DNA of 36,379 nt from Caballeronia sp. BR00000012568055. GTDB taxonomy: Bacteria > Pseudomonadota > Gammaproteobacteria > Burkholderiales > Burkholderiaceae. The notes beneath the pieces were generated by a model, which worked only from the letters and a program-made list of their open reading frames with translations, had not been told where the DNA came from and did no database searches. The translations under genes were made by a program, and so were the position numbers. The stretch lies in the NCBI RefSeq assembly GCF_029439455.1, contig NZ_JAQFVG010000313.1, forward strand, positions 1 to 36,379. The letters are read 5' to 3'. How positions within the stretch are numbered: the stretch's first letter is position 1; every line of letters starts with the position of its first letter. Of this stretch, positions 26,638 to 35,201 are shown piece after piece.

Positions 26638-28323
26638 TTACTTGCCGGCGAGCGAGTCTTCGGGATGCCGCGCGGGCGGCGTGGGATCGGCGGGGCGCAC
26701 TTCGCTGCGGTCGCGGCCACGCGATTTCGCTTCATAAAGCGCGAGATCGGCGCGCGAAAGAATCCATTCCAGCGCGTCGTCGGCAGCCAGTTCAGTAATG
26801 CCGATACTCACCGATAACGCTGCATCGTCGGGCAAATGCGCGCAGTGCTCGTGATGGAAGCGCTTGCGCAGCCGTTCGAGCACGGCCTGTGCATCGGTCA
26901 GCGATGTCTGCGGCAACAGAATGCCGAATTCCTCGCCGCCGAGCCGTCCGATCGCATCGCTCGGACGAAGCTGTTCGCGGCACACCTCGACGAAATGCTC
27001 GAGCGCCCGGTCGCCGGAGGCGTGGCCGAAGCGGTCGTTGATCTGCTTGAAGTGATCCAGATCGGCGATGGCCACGGAAAGCGGCGCGCCCGCCGTACGC
27101 GCGAGTTCGATTTCATGGCGCAGCGTGTCGAGGAAATAGCGGCGTGATAGCGCGCCGGTCAGGGCGTCGTGGCGCGCTTCGGCCGACAAAAGCGTATTGG
27201 CCGATTGCAATTGCTCCGCCAGATCACGCGTCGCGCGATGCAGCCGCCGCTCGCGCGAATACGACGTCGCGATCACGATGGCCAGCGTGACCACGCCGAG
27301 CATCGTCAGAAAGACGAGGAAGCGGTCGCGGCTGTGATTGCGGCTGATTTCCGGCCACGTCGTCAGCGGGTGGACGATATGCGCCGACAGCCCCGAATTC
27401 AGGCCGGTGCGTTCGTCGTAGAGCGAGGGCACGGTGCCGCCGTTGGTCGCGTAGAAACTTTCGGCCAGCGTCGGCGCGAGCCAGTGCGCCGATTCGCGCA
27501 TCTGCTCGCCCACATGCATGATCCGCAGCTCCGGAAAGGTCTCGCGCCGATAGTGCTCCAGGCGCTCGCGCGGCGTCATATGCGTGACGGGCGCATCGGG
27601 CATGGCTTCGTATTCGAGGCGTCCGTCATGCGCCATCACCACGACGCCATTTTCATCGGTGACGAAGGTGCCGGCGCGCGCCACCCAGTGTCGCAACCGG
27701 TCGATACTCACCTTGGCGATCACCGCGCCGACCAGATAGCCGTCCTGATACGCCGGCGCGGCGATGAAAATGCCCGGTTCGCCCGACAATCTGCCCACGC
27801 CGTACATCTCGCCGAAGCCGCCGAGCAGCGCGCGCGTCACATACGCACGCCCGCTCATATCGAATCCGATGAAGCTGTTTTCATCCTCCGAATTGCTCGA
27901 GGCGATGCAGAAGCCTTGCTCATTGACGAGCCAGATGGAATCGAGACCGGAAAAACCCTGTGCATCGTGCAGAAAATGGTTCACGCGCGCGTTGCCCGGC
28001 TGCGCGGTCCATTCGACACGCCGCGCGCTTTCGGTCGGCGCAGGGTTCGATGCATAATGCCGCGACTGCGCAAGCGCCCGCTGAATCAGGTCCATTTGCG
28101 CGAGCGTGGCGGGAATGGCGCGCGACATCGCCAGATCGCTTGCGATGATCTGCGCCATGTTGTCCACGATCGACGCCGCCATCTGCCGCTCGGTGCGCAC
28201 CGTCGAAGTCATTTCCTGCTGCACCATCCGGTCCGACAGCATGCCCGCCGCCAGCCAGCACAGAAACGCGAGCAGGGCGATGGCGAGCGTCGCGATCAGG
28301 CGGTGCAGGATGATCTTGTTCAT
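26638..28323 (-). CDS. Membrane diguanylate cyclase with periplasmic Cache-type sensor
   Basis: The 561-residue protein makes cyclic di-GMP. TM1 (8-28) and TM2 (336-354) enclose a periplasmic domain of about 300 residues that looks like a double Cache sensor (GLDSIWLVNEQGFCIASSN, YVTRALLGGFGEMYG, ISVDRL-like VSIDRL). The catalytic domain (about 380-545) has DALTGALSRRYF, DLDHFKQINDRFGH and the active site GGEEF (462-466). The product-inhibition site RPSD lies five residues before it (453-456), so feedback control is expected. There is no EAL domain. Its neighbours give no hint of the ligand. It appears monocistronic, with 97 bases separating it from the small gene downstream. Confidence 0.93.
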   Translation of the reverse strand: MNKIILHRLIATLAIALLAFLCWLAAGMLSDRMVQQEMTSTVRTERQMAASIVDNMAQIIASDLAMSRAIPATLAQMDLIQRALAQSRHYASNPAPTESARRVEWTAQPGNARVNHFLHDAQGFSGLDSIWLVNEQGFCIASSNSEDENSFIGFDMSGRAYVTRALLGGFGEMYGVGRLSGEPGIFIAAPAYQDGYLVGAVIAKVSIDRLRHWVARAGTFVTDENGVVVMAHDGRLEYEAMPDAPVTHMTPRERLEHYRRETFPELRIMHVGEQMRESAHWLAPTLAESFYATNGGTVPSLYDERTGLNSGLSAHIVHPLTTWPEISRNHSRDRFLVFLTMLGVVTLAIVIATSYSRERRLHRATRDLAEQLQSANTLLSAEARHDALTGALSRRYFLDTLRHEIELARTAGAPLSVAIADLDHFKQINDRFGHASGDRALEHFVEVCREQLRPSDAIGRLGGEEFGILLPQTSLTDAQAVLERLRKRFHHEHCAHLPDDAALSVSIGITELAADDALEWILSRADLALYEAKSRGRDRSEVRPADPTPPARHPEDSLAGK

Positions 28324-28433
28324 TGCGAGTGCGCAGCGCTTAAACCACAGACCGGCGGCGCGTCACAAAGGACTCGCCGCCGTCAGCCAAAAACGAGATA
28401 ATCGCCGCCCGGACGGGTAGCGCGGAAACGCTG

Positions 28434-28546
28434 AACCGGGCCCGCAGTTTGCAGCCTCTGCGGCTCACGCGCGCGCCATGCACGCGGCTCATGCAGTCGG
28501 TCGGTTCGAATCTGACTTCGCGCATCGCATTGGCCCCGGTTTTTTG
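28434..28546 (+). other. Possible small structured RNA with T-arm-like hairpin
   Basis: GTCGG-TTCGAAT-CTGAC (28500-28516) folds as a five-base-pair stem with a 7-base loop identical to a tRNA T-loop. AACCGGG (28434-28440) can pair with CCCGGTT (28535-28541), followed by TTTT. I could not build an acceptor, D or anticodon arm, so this is not a functional tRNA. It could be a tRNA-like relic, a small RNA with its own terminator, or chance. Confidence 0.2.
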
Positions 28547-28778
28547 TATATGTAGCCAAGATTGGACGATGTTTTTCGCCGCCTATCAAGCGCCTCGTCC
28601 ACGGCCGTTGGGCGCGGGACACGGCCGGCTTCGCGTGCGGCCAGACCTGCTGTCTCCCGGGCCGGATCGAAGCATGCTTTTTCAGCGGTTACCCTTCATT
28701 TTGCCTCTGCCGCGCCGAAGAGCAACAGAAACATCGCACGATTGACAAACGTGGTCTGCGCGGTGCATGTCTCGAGAT

Positions 28779-28791
28779 TGTGACTGTCACA
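28779..28791. promoter_or_regulatory. Perfect 13-bp palindrome upstream of the duplicated-permease operon
   Basis: TGTGAC-T-GTCACA lies 255 bases before the permease ATG and 32 bases after a TTGACA hexamer (28742-28747). The arms resemble a CRP/FNR-type half-site, but the spacing (TGTGA-N3-TCACA) is shorter than that of CRP (N6), so another regulator is more likely. No good -10 box is paired with the TTGACA. Confidence 0.4.
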
Positions 28792-28877
28792 TAGCATGGT
28801 GTAGTGTCGCTCGATTCAGGCTGCCTGCCTGCGGCGACCGCCCGGCGCCGCGCAAAGCGATTGAAGGAGAACGAAAG

Positions 28878-28934
28878 GTGACGCGCTGCGAAAATCTCAT
28901 GGCCTGTCGTCGAAAACATCGCCGCATGCGTTGA
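28878..28934 (+). CDS. Possible leader peptide, 18 codons
   Basis: A GTG start follows GAAGGAGAACGAAAG, the best ribosome-binding site in the 723-base region 28324-29046. The frame encodes 18 residues (VTRCENLMACRRKHRRMR), strongly basic at the end, and stops 112 bases before the permease ATG. It could be a regulatory upstream frame, for example one sensing arginine or translation rate. Without conservation data it may be fortuitous. Confidence 0.25.
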   Translation: MTRCENLMACRRKHRRMR

Positions 28935-29046
28935 GCGTGCGGGGGATCGGGCGCGCGTCTTGCCCGATGGACGGCTGCCGTGGCCGTCACAAGCATCAAT
29001 CCGCGTTCGCGCGGCCGGAACAAAGCTATACGGGGGAGGGCGTTGC

Positions 29047-30801
29047 ATGGAATTTGGCTTCAATCTGAATCGGACGGCGAACGCATCGGTATGGCGCGTA
29101 TTGCCCAATCGATGGGACTTCGTCGCGTTCCCGATGATCATCTGCATGATCGCGCTGGCGTCCGTGGGTTTCCACGAAACGCTCGCGCCGATCTCCACCT
29201 TGCAGACTCAGGCGATCTCGCTCGATCCCGCGAATCTCCCCGAATACGCGCTGCGAACCACGTTGCGCATGCTCGCCGCGATGATCGCATCGCTTATTTT
29301 CACGCTGATCTACGGCACGCTCGCGGCCAAGAGCCGGCGCGCGGCGATGGTGCTCGTGCCGATTCTCGACATTCTCCAGTCGGTGCCGGTGCTGGGCTAC
29401 ATCTCGTTTACAGTCACCTTCTTTTTGGCGATGTTTCCGGGCCGCGTGATCGGCGCGGAATGCGCGGCGATCTTCGCGATTTTCACCAGTCAGGCGTGGA
29501 ACATGACGTTCAGCTTCTACCAGTCGCTGCGCACGGTGCCGCGCGATCTGGATGAAGTCTCGCGCGGTTTCCATCTGACCAACTGGCAGCGTTTCTGGAA
29601 GCTCGAAGTGCCGTTTTCCATGCCCGGCCTCATCTGGAACATGATGATGTCGATGTCGGGCGGCTGGTTCTTCGTGGTGGCCTCCGAAGCGATCACGGTG
29701 GGCAATCGCACCATCGTGCTGCCGGGCGTGGGCGCGTATCTGGCCAGCGCCATCAGCGAGCGCAATTTGAGCGCGATCGGCTGGGTGATTCTGGCGATGA
29801 TCGTGGTGATCCTCGCGTACGACCAGTTGATGTTCCGTCCGCTGGTCGCGTGGGCGGACAAGTTCCGCATGGAAAACACCACTTCCGGCGATGCCCCGGA
29901 ATCCTGGCTGCTCGATCTGATCCGCCGCACGCGTCTGATCCACCGTCTGCTGGTTCCGGCCGGCTGGATTCTCGCCAAGACCGCGCGCATGCCGATCAAA
30001 CTGCCGTCGCTGCAAGGCGTGAAGCTGGGCAATTTCCGCGCGCCGGTGCCATCGACCAAAACGGGCGATATGGCGTGGGGCGCGGCGGTGATCGTGCTGA
30101 CCGTATTCGTGGTGTGGAAAGTCGTGTCGTTCGTCTCGACCGGCGTGAGCTGGGGCGAAGTGGGCCACGTGTTCGTGCTCGGCTTTATCACGCTGATCCG
30201 CGTGGTGGTGCTGATCGCGATTGCATCGGTGATCTGGGTGCCGATCGGCGTGCTGATCGGATTGCGTCCGGCGCTGGCCGAAAAGGTGCAGCCGCTTGCG
30301 CAGTTCCTCGCGGCGTTCCCGGCGAATCTGCTGTTTCCGGTGTTCGTGGTGGTGATCGTGCGCTTCCATCTGAACCCGGATATCTGGCTTTCGCCGCTGA
30401 TCGTATTGGGGACGCAGTGGTATATCCTGTTCAACGTGATCGCGGGGGCATCGGCTTATCCGAACGATTACCGCGAGGCTGCGGCGAACTTTCAGATCAC
30501 CGGCTGGCAGTGGTGGAAGAAGTGCATGCTGCCGGGCATATTCCCCTTCTACATCACCGGCGCGATCACGGCGTCCGGCGGCGCGTGGAACGCGAGCATC
30601 GTCGCCGAGGCGGTGTCGTGGGGCAAGACGAGCGTGGTCGCGCATGGACTGGGCGCATACATCGCGCAGACGACCGCGGACGGCGATTACCCGAAGATCA
30701 TTCTGGGTATCGCCGTGATGTCGCTGTTCGTCACGCTGTTCAACCGCATGCTATGGCGTCCGCTGTACGCCTACGCGGAATCAAGACTCCGACTGGATTG
30801 A
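29047..30801 (+). CDS. Duplicated ABC transporter permease (NitT/TauT-like anion type)
   Basis: The ATG at 29047 (MEFGFNLNRTANASVWRVLP) gives 584 residues, with GGGGGAGGG just upstream. Two complete permease domains are fused. The first (about 20-285) has the EAA-like loop RDLDEVSRGFHLTNWQRFWK; the second (about 340-580) has NDYREAAANFQITGWQWWKK. About twelve membrane segments are expected, so one polypeptide can form the whole channel. The SRGFHLTNWQRFW and SGGWFFVVASEAI patterns place it near nitrate/sulfonate/bicarbonate permeases, in the group annotated as duplicated anion permeases. The substrate is unknown, and no binding-protein gene lies beside it. The ATPase gene follows after 12 bases. 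Confidence 0.88.
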   Translation: MEFGFNLNRTANASVWRVLPNRWDFVAFPMIICMIALASVGFHETLAPISTLQTQAISLDPANLPEYALRTTLRMLAAMIASLIFTLIYGTLAAKSRRAAMVLVPILDILQSVPVLGYISFTVTFFLAMFPGRVIGAECAAIFAIFTSQAWNMTFSFYQSLRTVPRDLDEVSRGFHLTNWQRFWKLEVPFSMPGLIWNMMMSMSGGWFFVVASEAITVGNRTIVLPGVGAYLASAISERNLSAIGWVILAMIVVILAYDQLMFRPLVAWADKFRMENTTSGDAPESWLLDLIRRTRLIHRLLVPAGWILAKTARMPIKLPSLQGVKLGNFRAPVPSTKTGDMAWGAAVIVLTVFVVWKVVSFVSTGVSWGEVGHVFVLGFITLIRVVVLIAIASVIWVPIGVLIGLRPALAEKVQPLAQFLAAFPANLLFPVFVVVIVRFHLNPDIWLSPLIVLGTQWYILFNVIAGASAYPNDYREAAANFQITGWQWWKKCMLPGIFPFYITGAITASGGAWNASIVAEAVSWGKTSVVAHGLGAYIAQTTADGDYPKIILGIAVMSLFVTLFNRMLWRPLYAYAESRLRLD

Positions 30802-30813
30802 GGACGAGCTCCG

Positions 30814-32172
30814 ATGCAGAACCTTAAAAATACGCAGACCTTCCAGCGCACACCGGGCGCATCGACCCCGCAAGGCACGCCGCCTAAGCTGGGCGAAGAA
30901 ATCCTGCGCGTTGCAAATGTGAGCCGCGGCTTCAACAAGACTCAGGGCGAACTGCTCGTTCTGGACGATGCCAATCTTTCGCTGCGCGAAGGCGAAATCG
31001 TCGGTCTGCTCGGCCGTTCCGGCTCGGGCAAATCGACGCTGTTGCGCATCATTTCCGGCCTGATCGAGCCGACGGCGGGCGAAGTCACTTACTTGAAGGA
31101 ACCGTTGCGCGGCCCGGCCAAGGGCGTGGCGATGGTGTTCCAGACCTTTGCGCTGTTCCCGTGGCTGACCGTGCTGCAAAACGTGGAAGCCGGTCTGGAA
31201 GCGCAGGGCGTGGGCGCGCGCGAGCGACGTGAACGGGCGCTCGCGGCCATCGATCTGATCGGTCTGGACGGCTTTGAAAACGCGTATCCGCGCGAGTTGT
31301 CGGGCGGTATGCGGCAGCGTGTGGGCTTTGCGCGCGCGCTGGTCGTCGATCCGACCTTGCTGCTGATGGACGAACCGTTCTCCGCACTCGATGTGCTGAC
31401 CGCCGAGAACTTGCGTACCGATCTGCTCGATCTGTGGACGCAGGGACGTTTGCCGATCAAATCGGTGCTGATCGTCACGCACAACATCGAAGAAGCGGTG
31501 TTTATGTGCGATCGGATTCTGGTGTTGTCGTCGAATCCGGGCCGCGTGATGGCCGAAATCAAGGTGCCGTTCAAGCATCCGCGCAATCGTCTCGATCCGG
31601 CGTTCCGCCGTCTGGTCGATGACATTTACGCGAAGATGACCGCGCGCCAGATGGACGAGGCGAAGAAGAAGGGCCTTGAGTTGGGAAGCTGGCTGCCGTC
31701 GGTATCGACCAATTTGATGGCGGGTCTGGTCGAAACGCTCGCGGCCGCGCCGTACCACGGTCGCGCGGACATGCCGGAAATCGCGCGCACGCTGCATCTG
31801 GAGGTCGATGACCTGTTCCCGGTCGCGGAAGTGCTCCAGCATCTCGGTTTCGCCGATGTGCGCGAAGGCGATATTTTCCTGACACCGCAAGCGCGTGTGT
31901 TCGCCGAGTTCGGCACGCAGGAACGCAAGATGATGTTCGCCGAGCATTTGCTGCGGCATGTGCCGCTGGCGGCGCGGATCAAGAAGGTGCTGAACGAGCG
32001 GCCGGGGCATCGCGCGCCGCGTGTGCGTTTCGAGCAGGAGCTGGAAGATTTTCTGTCCGATAGCGCCGCGCAGGAAACGCTCGATGCGGTCATCGACTGG
32101 GGTCGTTACGGGGAAATTTTCTCGTATAACGATCAGACGGAGATGCTGAGTCTGGAGGACGTGGAGGCTTAA
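30814..32172 (+). CDS. ABC transporter ATPase with C-terminal AAA-associated domain
   Basis: The 452-residue protein is much longer than a usual 260-residue NitT/TauT ATPase. The nucleotide-binding domain (about 28-270) shows Walker A LLGRSGSGKSTLL (65-77), the Q-loop FQTFALFPWLTV, signature ELSGGMRQRVGFARAL, Walker B LLLMDEPFSALD (182-193) and the H-loop VTHNIEEAV. After a linker, residues about 300-445 form an extra helical domain (LMAGLVETLAAAPYHGRADMPEIA...) that matches my memory of the AAA-associated C-terminal domain found on ATPases paired with duplicated permeases. It may gate the transporter in response to a cytoplasmic signal. A terminator follows. Confidence 0.88.
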   Translation: MQNLKNTQTFQRTPGASTPQGTPPKLGEEILRVANVSRGFNKTQGELLVLDDANLSLREGEIVGLLGRSGSGKSTLLRIISGLIEPTAGEVTYLKEPLRGPAKGVAMVFQTFALFPWLTVLQNVEAGLEAQGVGARERRERALAAIDLIGLDGFENAYPRELSGGMRQRVGFARALVVDPTLLLMDEPFSALDVLTAENLRTDLLDLWTQGRLPIKSVLIVTHNIEEAVFMCDRILVLSSNPGRVMAEIKVPFKHPRNRLDPAFRRLVDDIYAKMTARQMDEAKKKGLELGSWLPSVSTNLMAGLVETLAAAPYHGRADMPEIARTLHLEVDDLFPVAEVLQHLGFADVREGDIFLTPQARVFAEFGTQERKMMFAEHLLRHVPLAARIKKVLNERPGHRAPRVRFEQELEDFLSDSAAQETLDAVIDWGRYGEIFSYNDQTEMLSLEDVEA

Positions 32173-32202
32173 AGCTTTTTCGTTCGGATGGCGAAGTAAG
32201 AG

Positions 32203-32233
32203 GCGCGGTTCCGGTGACGGGCCGCGCTTTTTT
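32203..32233 (+). terminator. Terminator of the duplicated-permease operon
   Basis: GCGCGG (32203-32208) pairs with CCGCGC (32222-32227) over a 13-base loop, and six T residues follow (32228-32233). It lies 30 bases after the ATPase stop. Confidence 0.8.
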
Positions 32234-32275
32234 GTAGATTGATCGATTCGTTATCCGTAGCAATACGCGTGTATC

Positions 32276-32304
32276 AAAAAGCGCGGCCCACGAGCCGCGC
32301 TTTT
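32276..32304. terminator. Terminator of the lipoprotein genes, symmetrical
   Basis: A perfect 11-bp stem (32277-32287 with 32294-32304), six-base loop, A-run on one side and TTTT on the other. It faces the stop of the minus-strand lipoprotein gene (32321). Its stem resembles that of the neighbouring terminator (GCGCGG/CCGCGC). Confidence 0.85.
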
Positions 32305-32320
32305 ACCTACATAAACCGCC

Positions 32321-32845
32321 TTACTGCAAATTCCCCCAGCGTTCCACCGCCGGTTCCGCCGATGCCCACTTCCAGCCCTCCGTCTGCTGACACGCCGTCG
32401 CGATAAACCATTCCGCAGGCGCTTTCGCATCGTCGCCATCGACGACGGAGAACGCGAATTCCTTGCAGCTCGCCAGCGCGCTGTTGAACTCGCGCAGCAC
32501 GCGCACCTCGCCGTGGCCGTTCTCGACCGGCAACGTATGCTTGACCTTCCACGGCCGCGTCTCGCCAACCTGCGACATGCCCGCCGTCACCGCGATCATC
32601 ACTTGCTGATCGTTGTGCAGCGACTTCATCGTGCGTTTGACGATTTCGTCGGTTGCCGCCTGCACCGCGATACCCACGCCGAAGCCGATGGCCGGATTGG
32701 TCGTCACCGCGCCCGTCGCGATGCCCGCAGCCGCGCCGGTGGCCGCACCGATCGACGCGCATCCGCTCATCGTCACGCAGGCCGCGATGGCCGCGCCTGC
32801 CAGTCCCAGCCTCAAACCAGTAGAAACCGCCGCCGGGAACATCAT
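32321..32845 (-). CDS. Putative lipoprotein, intact paralogue
   Basis: The start at 32845 overlaps the stop of the upstream paralogue in an ATGA arrangement and gives 174 residues. The N-terminus has a hydrophobic signal and a lipobox-like MSGC (Cys near 29), so it is probably anchored to a membrane facing the periplasm. A Gly/Ala-rich stretch follows (ASIGAATGAAAGIATGAV), like the glycine-zipper region of SlyB-type lipoproteins. Then comes a soluble domain ending KWASAEPAVERWGNLQ. Two cysteines (SCKEF and TACQQ) could form a disulphide. I do not recognise the family. The shared C-terminal sequence proves paralogy with the adjacent broken gene. Confidence 0.75.
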   Translation of the reverse strand: MMFPAAVSTGLRLGLAGAAIAACVTMSGCASIGAATGAAAGIATGAVTTNPAIGFGVGIAVQAATDEIVKRTMKSLHNDQQVMIAVTAGMSQVGETRPWKVKHTLPVENGHGEVRVLREFNSALASCKEFAFSVVDGDDAKAPAEWFIATACQQTEGWKWASAEPAVERWGNLQ

Positions 32846-33387
32846 TGCAGCGCGCCCCAACGCGGCGTCGCCGGTTCGGCCGATGCCCATTTCCACTTCG
32901 CGCCATCACGGCACACCGACGCGACGTAGAACGCGCTGTCGGCGGGGCGATCCTTGGTGGCATCGCGATCGACGGAGAAGACGATTTCCTTGCAATCGAG
33001 CGCGCCGCTGCTGATGGTGCGGCTCACGGTCACGCGGCCTTTTTCATCGTCTTCGATGGGCACCGAATGCACCGCGCTCCACGGCGCGACCGCACCGACC
33101 GCGAGCGGTCCCGCGACGGTTGCGATCTGATCCTGCGTGTTGGTATGGATGACGCGCTGGGTCTACTGCACGCCGGCACGCGCCGCCGCGACCGCGCCGA
33201 GACCGATGCCGGCCGCCACCGCCGCGTTATTGGTGACGCTGCCGGCGATCGCCGCGCCCGCGATACCCGCACCCGCCGTCGCACCTTCGCCATACAGGGA
33301 GTTGCACCCCGAGAGATTCAGGCAGGCGATCACGCCCGTCGCAATCACCGCGACCGTGGCGGCGCGGCGATGAATCCAGTTCTGCAT
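32842..33387 (-). pseudogene. Putative lipoprotein paralogue interrupted by an in-frame amber codon
   Basis: One reading frame runs from the ATG at 33387 to the stop at 32842-32844, broken only by TAG at 33163-33165 (codon 75 of 181). The first half has a signal and lipobox LSGC followed by a glycine-rich segment. The second half has CKEIVFSV, an acidic turn and a C-terminal KWKWASAEPATPRWGALQ shared with the intact paralogue. Homology to the neighbour continues in the same frame on both sides of the stop, so a single base change explains the break. It could be a recent pseudogene, a sequencing error or an amber codon that is read through. AAGGAAATG-type ribosome site precedes the start. Confidence 0.8.
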
Positions 33388-33631
33388 CTTGCATTTCCTT
33401 GGTCCGCCGTATCCCGGCGCTTTACTGACACCTTGCGAAACCGCTTGAGGAATCGCAGCCAAATGCCCGCCACGAAAACGATTGCGGCGATCGCGGGCTT
33501 CGCGCATTTTGAAGCAAGCTTCTAATTACCGCTTCAGGAAATTTGCAAGAATTTGCAAGTGAGGGGAACGCGTTGCGCTTTTGGCAGACGGGAAGAGCGG
33601 CGAGCACGAGAACCGCGCCCGCCAGAGGAAA

Positions 33632-34696
33632 TTACGTATCGCGTCCGGACGATGCCTCGCCGGATTCGGTGTCTTCGTTCTCGTACGCGCCGAGGCGGTT
33701 GTACAGCGTCTTGAGACTCACGCCGAGCGCCTTCGCCGCGCGACGCTTATCGCCGCCGCAATGCTTGAGCGTGCCGAGAATGATCTGCTTCTGCGCATCG
33801 GCGAGCGGCGTGCCGACCCAGACGTTCATGGCATCGCCTTGTGTGACGGGCTTTTTCACGCGCGATGCAAGATGCGGATGCGCAATCTCCACGGTCTTCT
33901 CCGCGAGAATGAACGCGCGATACACCGTGTTCTTCAACTCCCGCACATTGCCCGGCCACGAATACGTGCGCAGCACATCGAGCGCGCGCTTGCTGAAGGA
34001 CTTGCTGGTGCCTTCCTGCGCATTCATTTCAGCAAGGAAATGCTGAGCGAGCAGTTCGCGGTCGGCATCGCGTTCGCGCAGGGGCGGCGCGCGCAGCGGA
34101 AACACCGCCAGTCGATACATCAAGTCTTCGCGCAAGCCGTTTTCCTTCACGGCCGCGACCGGATCGCGATTGGTTGCGGCGATCACGCGCACGTCCGAGC
34201 TGATCAGATCGTTGCCGCCGACGCGAAAGAACGTGCCCGTCTCCAGCGCCCGCAGCAGCTTCACCTGCCTCACCGGCGACATCTCGGTCACTTCGTCGAG
34301 AAACAGCGTGCCGCCGTTCGCATGTTCGAAGTAGCCGATACGACCCTGCACCGCGCCCGTGAAGCTGCCTTTCTCGTGACCGAAGAGTTCCGCTTCGATC
34401 AGATTGTCGGGAATCGCGCCGCAGTTCACGGCGATGAACGGCGCATCGCGACGCGCGCTTTGATCGTGGATGGTCCGCGCAACGAGTTCCTTGCCCGTGC
34501 CCGACTCGCCGATGATCAGCGCGGTTGCATCGGTGGCGGCTACGCGTTCGATCTGCGAGTACAACTCCTGCATCACCGGCGAGGAGCCGAAAAGCAGTCC
34601 GTAAGACTTCAAGCCCGGCACTTCCCCGGCATTGCGCTTCTTCTGCACGGGTGGGTCGCCTGCGACGAGCGGCGGGTCGAGATCGGTTGACGCCAT
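33632..34696 (-). CDS. Sigma-54-dependent transcriptional activator without sensor domain
   Basis: The 354-residue protein activates RNA polymerase carrying sigma-54. A short Pro-rich N-terminus (1-35) replaces the usual receiver or sensor domain. The AAA+ domain (about 36-275) has Walker A GESGTGKE (63-70), the sigma-54 contact loop GSFTGA (110-115, a known variant of GAFTGA), Walker B GTLFLDE (129-135) and the arginine-finger region [16 protein letters not shown]. The C-terminal Fis-type helix-turn-helix is [20 protein letters not shown] (about 315-334). Without its own input domain, activity is probably set by expression level or by a partner protein, as in PspF. It is divergent from the small membrane proteins, beside a sigma-54-type promoter. 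The 244 bases downstream of the lipoprotein start (33388-33631) hold nothing recognised. Confidence 0.9.
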   Translation of the reverse strand: MASTDLDPPLVAGDPPVQKKRNAGEVPGLKSYGLLFGSSPVMQELYSQIERVAATDATALIIGESGTGKELVARTIHDQSARRDAPFIAVNCGAIPDNLIEAELFGHEKGSFTGAVQGRIGYFEHANGGTLFLDEVTEMSPVRQVKLLRALETGTFFRVGGNDLISSDVRVIAATNRDPVAAVKENGLREDLMYRLAVFPLRAPPLRERDADRELLAQHFLAEMNAQEGTSKSFSKRALDVLRTYSWPGNVRELKNTVYRAFILAEKTVEIAHPHLASRVKKPVTQGDAMNVWVGTPLADAQKQIILGTLKHCGGDKRRAAKALGVSLKTLYNRLGAYENEDTESGEASSGRDT

Positions 34697-35132
34697 GTGT
34701 CCTGGTATGTCCTGTGTGCTGCGTGATGGCTACGCAGGGTTCAGCGTAGCTGCTTGCCTGCCGCCCGGTTTGCGCGTGCGGCGCTTCTGATACGGCGGGC
34801 GTGGCGGCGCGCGCGAGCGGCGTACCGCGATTGACCGCGCGCATCGGCGATTGCGCCTTGATCTCGTTTCGAATCGAGAGTTTGCGTCGGTCGCTATCTC
34901 ATAAACTCTATTTAACCATTCGCAACGATGTTGCGGCAATGCGCGGTGGAAGGCTTGCCGTAAATTGTCTGATCGGCGCGGATTATGCAGAAGATTTCCG
35001 GCAAGGTTGGCGCGCAGTGCTCGCGATTTTACAAAACGACGGCGTAATACTTACTCGCTTCGGCGCTGTTATTGCGCGGATTCGATTGCCTGATAAGCGG
35101 TGGACATTTTGCGAACGTGCCCAAGCGAGCGA

Positions 35133-35148
35133 TGGCATGAAAGCTGCG
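35133..35148 (+). promoter_or_regulatory. Candidate sigma-54 promoter
   Basis: TGGCATG-AAAGC-TGC has the invariant GG (35134-35135) and GC (35146-35147) ten bases apart, and matches about 10 of 13 positions of TTGGCACG-N4-TTGCT. Transcription would begin near 35159, about 43 bases before the downstream ATG. The remaining 34697-35132 stretch is comparatively AT-rich around 34880-35090 and holds no credible gene. Confidence 0.5.
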
Positions 35149-35201
35149 TAACCCTGTGCATTCCGATTCGAATACGTCACTCACCGCCGCACGACTGCAT
35201 C

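Noticed and set aside
28340..28622. Two minus-strand frames of about 60-80 codons over the T-arm-like hairpin
   Set aside because: They have no ribosome site or family resemblance, and look like the spurious frames commonly predicted over structured RNA.
28779..28791. CRP binding site upstream of the duplicated permease
   Set aside because: The half-sites TGTGA and TCACA are perfect, but only three bases separate them instead of six, so a CRP dimer would not fit.
34801..35151. A 116-codon plus-strand frame in the spacer after the sigma-54 activator
   Set aside because: Base composition is AT-rich and unlike coding DNA of this genome, there is no ribosome site, and the end overlaps the sigma-54-type promoter.
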